Source of the DNA: an uncultured Flavobacterium sp.
Lineage (GTDB): Bacteria > Bacteroidota > Bacteroidia > Flavobacteriales > Flavobacteriaceae
Length of the DNA stretch: 40,152 nt
Direction of reading: 5' to 3'
NCBI RefSeq assembly: GCF_937876455.1
Contig: NZ_CALFIG010000207.1
Coordinates: forward strand, 1 to 40,152
Part shown: positions 22,529-31,576 of the stretch, piece after piece
How the letters are laid out: every line of letters begins with the position of its first letter
Numbering within the stretch: position 1 is the stretch's first letter
Program-made: the position numbers and the translations under genes
Notes under the pieces: model-generated
Seen by the model: the letters and a program-made list of their open reading frames with translations, nothing else
Told to the model about the DNA's origin: nothing
Databases searched by the model: none

Positions 22529-24841
22529 ATGAATCAAGATTATATTTTACCAAATAATTGGTCCATAATTGAAGAAGGATTTGATGCAGATCGAGTAAAG
22601 TCATCTGAAAGTTTATTTAGTATAGGTAATGGGGCTATGGGACAACGTGCCAATTTTGAAGAGCACTACTCAGGGAGTACTTTTCAAGGTAGTTACATTG
22701 CAGGTGTTTATTACCCAGATAAAACGAAAGTGGGCTGGTGGAAAAATGGCTATCCAGAATATTTCGCAAAAGTATTGAACGCGCCAAATTGGATAGGTAT
22801 TAACGTAGAAATTAATGGCGAAAATCTTGATTTAGCAACATGTAAATCCGTTGCACATTTTAAGCGCGAACTAAATATGAAAGAAGGATGGTATAGCCGT
22901 TCTTTTGAAGCTGTATTACAAAATGACACACAAATTGAAGTAAAAGCCATTCGTTTTCTTTCATTAGATATTGATGAATTAGGTGCTATTCGTTATGAAA
23001 TAATTCCGATAAATACAGATGCCAAAGTCGTTTTTAAACCTTATGTTGATGCAGGAATTGAAAATGAAGATACAAATTGGGAAGAGCGTTTTTGGGAAAC
23101 ATTGGAATTGAAAAATCAAGACAATCAAGCTTTTGTTGTAGCACGCACTTTAAAAACAAATTTCACAGTAGCTACCTATATGCACAATAGTATATTGGTA
23201 AATGAAACTATTGCAGATGTAAAACCTGTAGAGGTTAAAAAAGAAGCACATAGTATTTCATTTTCTTATGAAATTGCAGCAGTTAAAGGACAAAAAGTAA
23301 GCATTCAAAAATTTGGAGGCTATACGGTTTCAACCAATCATAAAGAAGAATATTTAATTTCAGCAGCACAAAAAATTATTACTCAAGCTACTGATTTAGG
23401 CTTTGATAGATTGCTAGAAAATCAAAAATTAGCGTGGGCTAAAATTTGGGAAATGAGTGATATTACTATCGAAGGAGATGTAAAAGCCCAACAAGGAATT
23501 CGTTTCAATATTTTTCAATTAAACCAAACCTATTTAGGTAAAGATTCTCGCTTAAATATTGGACCTAAAGGATTTACTGGAGAAAAATATGGTGGCTCAA
23601 CTTATTGGGATACTGAAGCGTATTGCATCCCGTTTTATATGGCAACAAAAGATCAAAATGTTGCTCGTAGTTTATTAGAATACCGTTACAATCAATTAGA
23701 CAAAGCCATCGAAAATGCTCAAAATAATTTAGGGTTCAAAAATGGGGCGGCACTCTATCCGATGGTAACAATGAATGGTGAAGAATGTCATAACGAATGG
23801 GAAATTACTTTTGAAGAAATTCATAGAAACGGAGCCATTGCATTTGCTATTTATAATTATTACCGTTTCACAGGTGATTATAGTTATATCCCAGAAAAAG
23901 GATTAGAAGTTTTAATCGGAATTGCACGTTTTTGGCACCAAAGAGCTACGTTTTCTACAAATAAAAACAAGTATGTAATTTTAGGTGTTACAGGACCAAA
24001 TGAATATGAAAATAATGTAAATAATAACTGGTATACCAATTATATTGCAAAATGGTGTATTGATTATACGTATGCTCAAATTGAAAAAGTAAAATCGGAA
24101 TATACTTCTGATTTTGAAAGAATTATGAGCAAAGTAAGCTTAAACGATACCGAATTACAATCTTGGAAAAATACCGCAGACAACATGTATTTTCCTTATT
24201 CAGAAGAACATGGAGTATATTTACAACAAGATGGTTTCTTAGATAAAGAATTAATTACGGTAGCTGATTTAGACAAGAGCCAAAGACCTATCAATCAAAA
24301 ATGGTCTTGGGATAGAATTCTTCGTTCGCCTTACATCAAACAAGCAGATACCTTACAAGGATTCTATTTCTTTGAAGATCATTTTACAAAAGAAGAGTTA
24401 GCTAAACATTTTGATTTTTATGAACCATTTACCGTTCATGAAAGTTCATTGTCACCTTGTGTACATTCTATTCAAGCTGCGGTTTTAGGCAGAATGGAAC
24501 AAGCTTATACTTTTTACTTAAGAACATCTCGATTAGATTTAGATGATTATAACAAAGAAGTTCATGAAGGATTACATATTACGTCTATGGCAGGAACTTG
24601 GATGAGCATTGTAGAAGGGTTTGGAGGAATGCGTATTAAAAATGACATGTTACATTTTGAACCAAGAATTCCGAAACAGTGGGAAGGATTTTCATTTAAA
24701 ATTAATTTTAGAAATCAAATTATAAAAGTAAACGCATCACATCAAGGAACAACATTCAGTTTAGAAGGAGAAAAACCTGTAAAAGTGTTTGTTTTTGGTA
24801 AAGAAGTTGTGATTGAACCAAATAATATTGTAACAGTATAG
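22529..24841 (+). CDS. GH65 maltose phosphorylase
   Basis: A 770-residue cytosolic GH65 enzyme without signal peptide. It has the N-terminal beta-sandwich (about 1-270), a helical linker and the (alpha/alpha)6 barrel. Conserved segments include GSTYWDTEAYCIPFY (substrate-binding Trp360/Asp361), GEECHNEWEITFEEIHRNGA (417-435) and VTGPNEYENN, where Glu492 matches the general acid of characterised maltose phosphorylases. Expected reaction: maltose plus phosphate to glucose plus beta-glucose-1-phosphate. The upstream pgmB strongly supports an inverting phosphorylase, and the starch locus supports maltose over kojibiose, nigerose or trehalose as substrate, although GH65 specificity cannot be proven by motif. 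Confidence 0.92.
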   Translation: MNQDYILPNNWSIIEEGFDADRVKSSESLFSIGNGAMGQRANFEEHYSGSTFQGSYIAGVYYPDKTKVGWWKNGYPEYFAKVLNAPNWIGINVEINGENLDLATCKSVAHFKRELNMKEGWYSRSFEAVLQNDTQIEVKAIRFLSLDIDELGAIRYEIIPINTDAKVVFKPYVDAGIENEDTNWEERFWETLELKNQDNQAFVVARTLKTNFTVATYMHNSILVNETIADVKPVEVKKEAHSISFSYEIAAVKGQKVSIQKFGGYTVSTNHKEEYLISAAQKIITQATDLGFDRLLENQKLAWAKIWEMSDITIEGDVKAQQGIRFNIFQLNQTYLGKDSRLNIGPKGFTGEKYGGSTYWDTEAYCIPFYMATKDQNVARSLLEYRYNQLDKAIENAQNNLGFKNGAALYPMVTMNGEECHNEWEITFEEIHRNGAIAFAIYNYYRFTGDYSYIPEKGLEVLIGIARFWHQRATFSTNKNKYVILGVTGPNEYENNVNNNWYTNYIAKWCIDYTYAQIEKVKSEYTSDFERIMSKVSLNDTELQSWKNTADNMYFPYSEEHGVYLQQDGFLDKELITVADLDKSQRPINQKWSWDRILRSPYIKQADTLQGFYFFEDHFTKEELAKHFDFYEPFTVHESSLSPCVHSIQAAVLGRMEQAYTFYLRTSRLDLDDYNKEVHEGLHITSMAGTWMSIVEGFGGMRIKNDMLHFEPRIPKQWEGFSFKINFRNQIIKVNASHQGTTFSLEGEKPVKVFVFGKEVVIEPNNIVTV

Positions 24842-24940
24842 ACGATCCTTTTTTGGGTAATCGAATCAATTTTCTATATAACAAACAAATTAATTAGGGA
24901 AAGCAATATATAATTGAAATAAGCAATCAAAAATTAGATC

Positions 24941-26773
24941 ATGAAAAAAATACTTTTCTTTTTATTACTTAGTACATTTGGTTTTGCCCAAATAGATAAA
25001 GTGGAGCCGCCTTTTTGGTATGAAAACATGAATCTGAATCAGGTTCAAATTATGTTTTATGGAAAAAACATTGCTCAAAATACGGTTTCAGTATCTAACG
25101 GAATAGTAATAACAGGTGTTCAAAAAACAGAAAACCCAAATTACATTTTTGTGACTATAGATACTAAAAATGTTTTGGCTCAAGAAGTAATTTTTACATT
25201 TAAAAACAAAAATAAATCCTTTACTCAAAAATACGAAATTAAAAAAAGAAAAGAGAATTCACGTTTGCGAGAAAGTTTTGATGCCTCGGATGTGATTTAT
25301 TTACTTATGCCAGACCGATTCGCAAATGGTAATTCATCCAATGACAGTACACCAAATACAACCGAAAAAGCAGACAGAAATAATCCTGGCGGAAGACACG
25401 GCGGAGATATTGAAGGAATCATAAAAAATTTAGATTACATAAAAAGTGTTGGTGCTACGGCAATTTGGCCAACACCACTTTGCGAGGACAATGACAAAAC
25501 CTATTCCTATCATACCTATGCACAATCTGATGTGTATAAAATAGATCCAAGATACGGTACAAATGAAGATTTTGTTCGTTTATCAGCAGAAATGAAAAAA
25601 AGAAATTTGAAGTTAGTAGTAGACTATGTAACCAATCATTGGGGAGCAGAACACTGGATGTTTAAAGATATGCCTACCTATGATTGGTTCCATCAGTTTC
25701 CAGGATACGGACAAACAAATTATAGAATGACTACCCAATTTGATCAAAATGCTTCAAAAATTGACACAAAGTATTGCATGGATGGATGGTTTGTAAAATC
25801 AATGCCCGATTTAAATCAATCTAATCCATTGGTGTTAAATTATTTAATTCAGAATGCAATTTGGTGGATTGAATATGCAGATTTAAATGGCTTTAGGGTA
25901 GATACCTATTCTTATGCAGACAAAGCAGGTATTGCAAAATGGACAAAAGCAATCACTGATGAATATCCAAATTTTAATATCGTTGGTGAAGTATGGATGT
26001 ACGATCAAGCACAAATGGCTTATTGGCAAAAAGATAGTAAAATTGGAGCTATCCAAAATTACAATTCGTATTTACCTTCAGTTATGGATTTTACACTTCA
26101 GGAAGCAATTCATAATGGTGTTTTTAATGACGATGAAGCCTCTTGGTTTGGTGGTATTATAAAGGTTTATAACAACTTTACGAATGACTTTCTATATCCC
26201 AACCCGAATAGTTTATTAGTGTTTTTTGAAAATCATGATACGAACAGAATTAATGAAATCTATAAAAATGATTTTAAAAAATACCAATTAGCTTTAACTC
26301 TTATTGCCACAACAAGAGGCATCCCTCAAATTTATTATGGATCAGAAATTGGAATGGCAGGAGATAAAAGTAAAGGCGATGCAGATATACGAAGAGATTT
26401 TCCAGGTGGCTGGGCTACAGATACAACAACCGCTTTTACAAAAGAAGGTAGAACAACAGAACAGGCTAAATACTTTGATTTTACATCAAAAATATTAAAT
26501 TGGAGAAAAAGTAAAAACATTATTCATACAGGAAAGCTAACGCATTATATTCCTGAAAACAATGTATACGTTTATTTTAGACACGATGAAAAAGAAAGCG
26601 TTATGGTTATAATCAATAATAGTAAAGACAAACAAACTTTTAAAGTAGATAGATTTAAAGAAAATCTTGAAAAATATATAAAAGGTATTGATGTTTTGTC
26701 TGGAAATACTTTTGATTGCACAAAAGAAATAACTATAGATGGTAAATCTAGTTTAATTTTAGAATTAAAATAA
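24941..26773 (+). CDS. Exported GH13 neopullulanase/cyclomaltodextrinase-like enzyme (SusA-like)
   Basis: A 610-residue alpha-glucan hydrolase with a signal peptide (residues 1-16, FGFAQ) and no lipobox, so probably periplasmic. Residues about 17-100 form the N-terminal beta domain of cyclomaltodextrinase-type enzymes. The GH13 barrel follows: region I VVDYVTNH (about 226-233), nucleophile Asp321 (GFRVDTYSYAD), acid Glu350 (IVGEVW) and Asp433 (FENHDTNR). The layout is that of SusA neopullulanase, which shortens imported maltodextrins. The 99-bp gap upstream contains no convincing promoter or terminator. Its stop overlaps the next start by one base. Confidence 0.9.
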   Translation: MKKILFFLLLSTFGFAQIDKVEPPFWYENMNLNQVQIMFYGKNIAQNTVSVSNGIVITGVQKTENPNYIFVTIDTKNVLAQEVIFTFKNKNKSFTQKYEIKKRKENSRLRESFDASDVIYLLMPDRFANGNSSNDSTPNTTEKADRNNPGGRHGGDIEGIIKNLDYIKSVGATAIWPTPLCEDNDKTYSYHTYAQSDVYKIDPRYGTNEDFVRLSAEMKKRNLKLVVDYVTNHWGAEHWMFKDMPTYDWFHQFPGYGQTNYRMTTQFDQNASKIDTKYCMDGWFVKSMPDLNQSNPLVLNYLIQNAIWWIEYADLNGFRVDTYSYADKAGIAKWTKAITDEYPNFNIVGEVWMYDQAQMAYWQKDSKIGAIQNYNSYLPSVMDFTLQEAIHNGVFNDDEASWFGGIIKVYNNFTNDFLYPNPNSLLVFFENHDTNRINEIYKNDFKKYQLALTLIATTRGIPQIYYGSEIGMAGDKSKGDADIRRDFPGGWATDTTTAFTKEGRTTEQAKYFDFTSKILNWRKSKNIIHTGKLTHYIPENNVYVYFRHDEKESVMVIINNSKDKQTFKVDRFKENLEKYIKGIDVLSGNTFDCTKEITIDGKSSLILELK

Positions 26774-27699
26774 TGTACAAAAAAATCTTATTCTTATTTA
26801 TTTCAGTATGCTCTTTTGCACAAGAAATAACGATGAAAGAAATAAAAAATGAACATTTTTTAGGTAAAATTCAACGTGTTGAAAATTTTCCATCAAACTA
26901 TGTAAAGCCCCGAAATGTAGATGTTTGGTTGCCAGAAAATTATTCCCCAGAAAAAAAGTATTCTGTTTTGTATATGCATGATGGACAAATGCTTTTTGAC
27001 GCAACCATAACTTGGAATAAACAAGAATGGCAAGTAGATGATGTAGTGACCAAATTAGTAGCAGAAAATAAAATTGAAGATGTAATTGTGGTAGGTGTTT
27101 GGAATATTCCTACTATAAGACATTTAGATTTATTTCCACAAAAAGCATTTGATTTATTGCCAAAACAAGAGAAAGAAAAAATGATTGAACAAGCGAAAGC
27201 TATCAATTTAGATTTGACTAAAATTAATTCAGATAATTATTTAAAATTTATTGTAAAGGAAGTTAAGCCATTTGTAGACAAGCAATTTTCAACGTATTCA
27301 GATGCTGCACATACGGCGGTTATGGGTTCTAGTATGGGCGGACTAATTTCTATGTATGCTATATGTGAATATCCTGAAATTTTTAGTAAAGCCGCTTGTT
27401 TGTCCACACATTGGATAGGATTAAAAGATGTAGAAAACAACCCTATACCTAATGCTTTTTTTACCTATATGCAAAAAAAATTACCGAATCCTGATACACA
27501 TAAAATTTATTTTGATTTTGGCACAGAAACATTAGATGCATTTTATGTAAAATATGAAGACAATGTAAATCAAATACTAGCAAAAAAAGGATTTACTGAA
27601 AAAAATGCTAAAAATTTAAAATTTGAAGGAACAGATCATTCTGAAAATTCTTGGCAAAAAAGAATTCATATTCCTTTAGAATTTATGTTTGGAAAATAA
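26773..27699 (+). CDS. Exported esterase-like alpha/beta hydrolase
   Basis: A 308-residue protein of the putative-esterase (esterase D/Fes-like) family. It has a signal peptide (1-17, VCSFAQ) and is probably periplasmic. The core begins VDVWLPENYSPEKKYSVLYMHDGQMLFD (about 49-76). The nucleophile is Ser187 in GSSMGG, and the likely catalytic His is His289 in GTDHSENSW; the Asp is probably in the DFGTETLD segment (248-257). It overlaps the genes on both sides by one base (TAATG), so it is firmly embedded in the starch operon. Most enzymes here act on glycosidic bonds, so its substrate is unexplained; an ester-substituted glucan is possible. Carbohydrate esterase activity is inference. Confidence 0.82.
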   Translation: MYKKILFLFISVCSFAQEITMKEIKNEHFLGKIQRVENFPSNYVKPRNVDVWLPENYSPEKKYSVLYMHDGQMLFDATITWNKQEWQVDDVVTKLVAENKIEDVIVVGVWNIPTIRHLDLFPQKAFDLLPKQEKEKMIEQAKAINLDLTKINSDNYLKFIVKEVKPFVDKQFSTYSDAAHTAVMGSSMGGLISMYAICEYPEIFSKAACLSTHWIGLKDVENNPIPNAFFTYMQKKLPNPDTHKIYFDFGTETLDAFYVKYEDNVNQILAKKGFTEKNAKNLKFEGTDHSENSWQKRIHIPLEFMFGK

Positions 27700-27728
27700 T
27701 GGGGTTTCAATTAACTAACTCATTTGAA

Positions 27729-30126
27729 ATGAAAAAAATACTTATATTACTTGTACTAACTACAATTTCCTTCGGGCAAAACACAAAAAGAAATTTTCTT
27801 TATTCAAAGGGTTTACACGTCAATGTGTCGGATGGAGCATATCATTTCAAATTTATTAATTCAAACATAGTTGAAACTACTTTTATACCCAATAACGAAA
27901 AACACGCACCTGAATCAGTAGCTACTATACCTGTAAATTCGGATAATTATGATATAACTTCCATTGAAAATGATAACGAAATTTCTATTTCGTATCAAAA
28001 TCTGACTATCAAAATTACCAAACAACCTTTTCAAATAAGCTATTCCTATAAAAACAAAGAAATTCTAGCTGAAAAATTAGGCTATTTTAAAAGAAAACAC
28101 ATTCCCTTAGATATTGTTAAAGATAATATCAAAGCAGACTCTACAGAAGTGCTACAGTTTTCAATTACGCCTAACGAAATTCTTTATGGCGGCGGCGCTA
28201 GAGCTTTAGGCATGAATAGAAGAGGAAATAAACTAGCGTTATACAACAGAGCACACTATGGATATGAAGACCAAGCTGCTTTAATGAATTTTACTCTTCC
28301 TATAGTTATTTCGTCAAACAAATATATGGTGCATTTTGATAATGCTCCAGTGGGCTATTTAGATTTATAGTCAAAAAAATAATACATTAGAATATGAAAC
28401 AATTTCTGGGAGAAAGACGTATCAGATAATTGTGGGTGATTCATGGGAAGATTTAACAACAAATTATACCCTGCTTACAGGAAGACAGCCTTTACCACCA
28501 AGATGGGCTTTTGGAAATTTTGCTTCTCGTTTTGGATATCATTCGGAAGCAGAAGCTAGAAAAACGATTGAAAAATTTAAAGCAGAAAAGATACCTGTAG
28601 ATGCTATAATTCTAGATTTGTATTGGTTTGGTAAAACGATTCAAGGCACCATGGGAAATTTGGAAGTTTTTAGAGATAGCTTTCCAAATTTTGAGACGAT
28701 GGTAAGCGATTTTAATAAAATTGGAGTAAAAACGATACCTATAACAGAACCATTTATTTTAACTACTTCGGCTAAATGGAATGATGCAGTGGCTAAAAAT
28801 GTATTATGTACTTCAGAAGGTAGTAAACCAGCTACATGGGACTTTTATTTTGGAAATACAGGATTAGTTGATGTTTTTAAACCAGAAGGGGAAAAATGGT
28901 TTTGGGACATTTATAAAAATTTAATAAATAATGGAGTAGGAGGTGTTTGGGGTGATTTAGGTGAGCCCGAAGTTTTCCCTTCTTTTGCTCATTCCATAAA
29001 AGGTTTAGCAGACGAGGTGCACAATATTTATGGGCATCAATGGGCAAAAATGATTTATGAAGGTTATCAGAAAGATTTCCCTACTCAGAGGCCATTTATT
29101 CTAATGCGGGCTGGTGCAGCAGGGTCACAACGCTATGGAATGATTCCGTGGAGTGGAGATGTCAATAGAACATGGGGAGGCTTGTCAAAACAAGTGGAGA
29201 TTGCATTACAAATGGGAATGCAAGGCATGGCTTATATGCATTCAGATTTAGGTGGGTTTGCTGGTGCAAACCTTGACGATGAATTATATGTAAGATGGTT
29301 ACAATATGGTGTGTTTAACCCTATATTTAGACCACACGCACAAGAAGAAGTGCCTTCAGAAGCTGTTTACAGAAGCGACTGGGCAAAAAAAATAGCCAAA
29401 CAAGCAATCGAATTGCGTTACCAATTAGTGCCTTATAATTATACGTTGGCTTACAAAAATTCAACCACGGGTACACCGCTTATGCGACCTCTGTTTTTTG
29501 AAGACGAGACAAATAATTTACTCTCAAAAGCTGATGGGTATTTATGGGGGAATGATTTTTTAATTTACCCTATTCTTGAAAAAGCTCAAAAAACGAAAGA
29601 GATATATTTTCCTAATTCGGCAAATTGGTATGATTTTTATACTGGAAAACGCTATGAAGCAGGTGCAACAGAAATACTTTCATTAGTAGAAAATTATATC
29701 CCAACATTTGTGAAAGCAGGAAGTTTTATTCCTATGTATAAAGTAGCACAAACGACTTCAGCTATTAATTATGACGAAATAGTCGTGCATTATTTTAGAG
29801 ATAATGAAACTACTGCAGCAGGATATATGTATGAAGATAACGGACAAACACCTGAAGCAATTGTTAAAAATGATTACGGAACGATTCATTTTAAAAGTAC
29901 TCAAAACAACAAAAAACTTTTAATAAGCACAGAAGCTATTTCAAGAGGAAACTATAAAATGACAACGAAACAATTTGAAATAGTAATTCATAATTGTAAC
30001 AAAGCTCCAAAAAACATAAAGGTAAATGGAAACATCAGAACTTTTGAATTTAATAAACAAACACAAACATTAATCATAAAAGCAGAAAAAGAAAATAACC
30101 AAAACACAATAGAAATTAATTTTTAA
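27729..30126 (+). pseudogene. GH31 alpha-glucosidase, interrupted by a frameshift
   Basis: Two adjacent frames together make one GH31 enzyme of about 799 residues. The first (to the TAG at 28368-28370) carries a signal peptide (MKKILILLVLTTISFGQ) and the N-terminal beta domain, ending HFDNAPVGYLDL. The second is open from 28363 and continues with KTYQIIVGDSWEDL, LTGRQPLPPRWAFGNF and the barrel, with nucleophile Asp in VWGDLGEPE (28954) and acid/base Asp in WSGD (29158). The break must lie within about 28363-28370. Loss of two bases from a form such as GATTTAGATAGTC would explain it. The start is 27729; ATG 27699, overlapping the previous stop, is an alternative. Expected intact role: periplasmic removal of glucose from maltodextrins. 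Confidence 0.88.
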
Positions 30127-30135
30127 TAGAAGAAA

Positions 30136-31518
30136 ATGAAAAAATTTATCACCTCATTTGCTGCACTTTTAATATGTATCAGTGCTTCAGCACAAAATGA
30201 CATGAAATCTACTGTATTGAAGTATGATTCAAGTCAAATGGAAAATGCTATAATTTACGAAGCAAATATTCGCCAATATTCCCCAGAAGGAACATTTAAT
30301 GCTTTTACAAAAGACATTCCTAAATTGAAAAGTTTAGGTGTAAAAATTATTTGGTTAATGCCAATCCATGAAGTGGGAATGAAGAATAGAAAAGCGTATG
30401 GTAATGTTTCAATTGAACAAATACCTGAAAATGAAAGAGCTAAATATTATGGAAGTCATTATGCTGTAAAAGATTATAGAAGTGTGACGCCTAATTATGG
30501 AACAAAGGCAGATTTTGATAAATTAGTTAAAACAGCGCACGAAAATGGCATCTATGTAATTTTGGATTGGGTACCAAATCACACAGCTTGGGATCATGCT
30601 TGGGTAACGGAGCATAATGATTATTATACGCGCGATAAAAAAGGAAATATGGTTTCTCCATTTGATTGGACGGATGTGGCGGATTTAAATTATGATAATC
30701 CAAACATGAGAAAAGCAATGTTAGAAGACATGAAATATTGGATTGAAAAGCATAATATTGATGGTTATCGTTGTGATGTAGCTATGGAAGTGCCAAGAGA
30801 TTTTTGGGACAATACAGCAAAAGAGTTAAACAAAATTAAGCCTGTCTTTATGTTAATGGAAGCAGAGCAACCCGATTTAATGCAAGATGCTTTTGACATG
30901 CAATACGGCTGGACGGTTCATCATATTTTTAATAAAATTTACAAAGGTGAAAATACAGTTAAAGACTTTGATGCTTATATGCAAAAAGTATTAACATCAA
31001 ATGAGAAAGATGATGTTTATATGGTATTTACTTCAAATCATGATGAAAATTCATGGAACGGAACAGAATATGAAAGATTAGGAAATGCTGTTGAGGTTTT
31101 TGCAGCGTTGTCATTTACCATGCCGGGTATGCCATTGATTTATAATGGTCAAGAATATGATTTAAATAAACGTTTGAAATTTTTTGAAAAAGATCAATTT
31201 GACCATAAAGAAGGAAAAATGATGGCTATTTACAAAAAATTAGGTCAATTAAAACGAGATAATATTGCTTTAAACGGAGGTAAAAATGCTGCTTCATACA
31301 AAAGAATTCCAACCGCTAATGATGATAAAATTTTAGCCTTTGAACGTGAAAAAGATGGTAAAAAAGTAATTTTCATAGCTAATTTATCGAATCAAACGAT
31401 TGAAACAAAAATTCAATTAAAAGGTGATTTTACCGAATATATGTCGGGGAATAAAATTCAATTTAGAACCGATGCACCTATTGGTTTACAAGCATGGCAA
31501 TATTTAATTTTAGAATAA
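30136..31518 (+). CDS. Exported GH13 alpha-amylase-family enzyme
   Basis: A 460-residue single-domain GH13 protein with a signal peptide (1-20, ISASAQ), no lipobox and no T9SS sorting domain, so probably periplasmic. Catalytic residues are nucleophile Asp214 (DGYRCDVAMEVP), acid Glu242 (FMLMEAEQPD) and Asp303 (FTSNHDENSW). Region I is ILDWVPNH (about 142-149). A short C-terminal beta domain follows. It lacks N-terminal carbohydrate-binding modules, unlike the other two GH13 enzymes of the locus, suggesting action on short soluble maltodextrins. It begins 9 bp after the GH31 frame, is last in the operon, and is followed by a strong terminator. Whether it hydrolyses or transfers glucosyl units cannot be told. 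Confidence 0.9.
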   Translation: MKKFITSFAALLICISASAQNDMKSTVLKYDSSQMENAIIYEANIRQYSPEGTFNAFTKDIPKLKSLGVKIIWLMPIHEVGMKNRKAYGNVSIEQIPENERAKYYGSHYAVKDYRSVTPNYGTKADFDKLVKTAHENGIYVILDWVPNHTAWDHAWVTEHNDYYTRDKKGNMVSPFDWTDVADLNYDNPNMRKAMLEDMKYWIEKHNIDGYRCDVAMEVPRDFWDNTAKELNKIKPVFMLMEAEQPDLMQDAFDMQYGWTVHHIFNKIYKGENTVKDFDAYMQKVLTSNEKDDVYMVFTSNHDENSWNGTEYERLGNAVEVFAALSFTMPGMPLIYNGQEYDLNKRLKFFEKDQFDHKEGKMMAIYKKLGQLKRDNIALNGGKNAASYKRIPTANDDKILAFEREKDGKKVIFIANLSNQTIETKIQLKGDFTEYMSGNKIQFRTDAPIGLQAWQYLILE

Positions 31519-31536
31519 TATAAGCTATATTTTTTT

Positions 31537-31576
31537 AAATGCTGTTTAAGGTAACTTAAACAGCATTTTGTTTTTT
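31537..31576 (+). terminator. Terminator of the maltodextrin catabolic operon
   Basis: AAATGCTGTTTAAG (31537-31550), loop GTAA, CTTAAACAGCATTT (31555-31568), then TGTTTTTT. The 14-bp stem and T-run work on the plus strand; on the minus strand an A-run follows, so it does not end the convergent gene, whose stop codon lies inside the stem. Confidence 0.85.

Noticed and set aside
28360..28372. Programmed ribosomal frameshift joining the GH31 halves
   Set aside because: The needed shift is +1 (or -2) at TTA-TAG. The shifted codon UAU would pair poorly with the UUA-reading tRNA, and no stimulatory stem or known slippery site is visible. Kept only as a remote option.
28371..28380. Sequencing or polymerase slippage in the A7 run as the cause of the GH31 split
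   Set aside because: The first-frame TAG stop (28368-28370) lies before the A-run, so a length change in the run cannot join the two frames.
31537..31568. Bidirectional action of the terminator after the starch operon
   Set aside because: On the minus strand the stem is followed by an A-run rather than a T-run, so it should act only on the plus strand.
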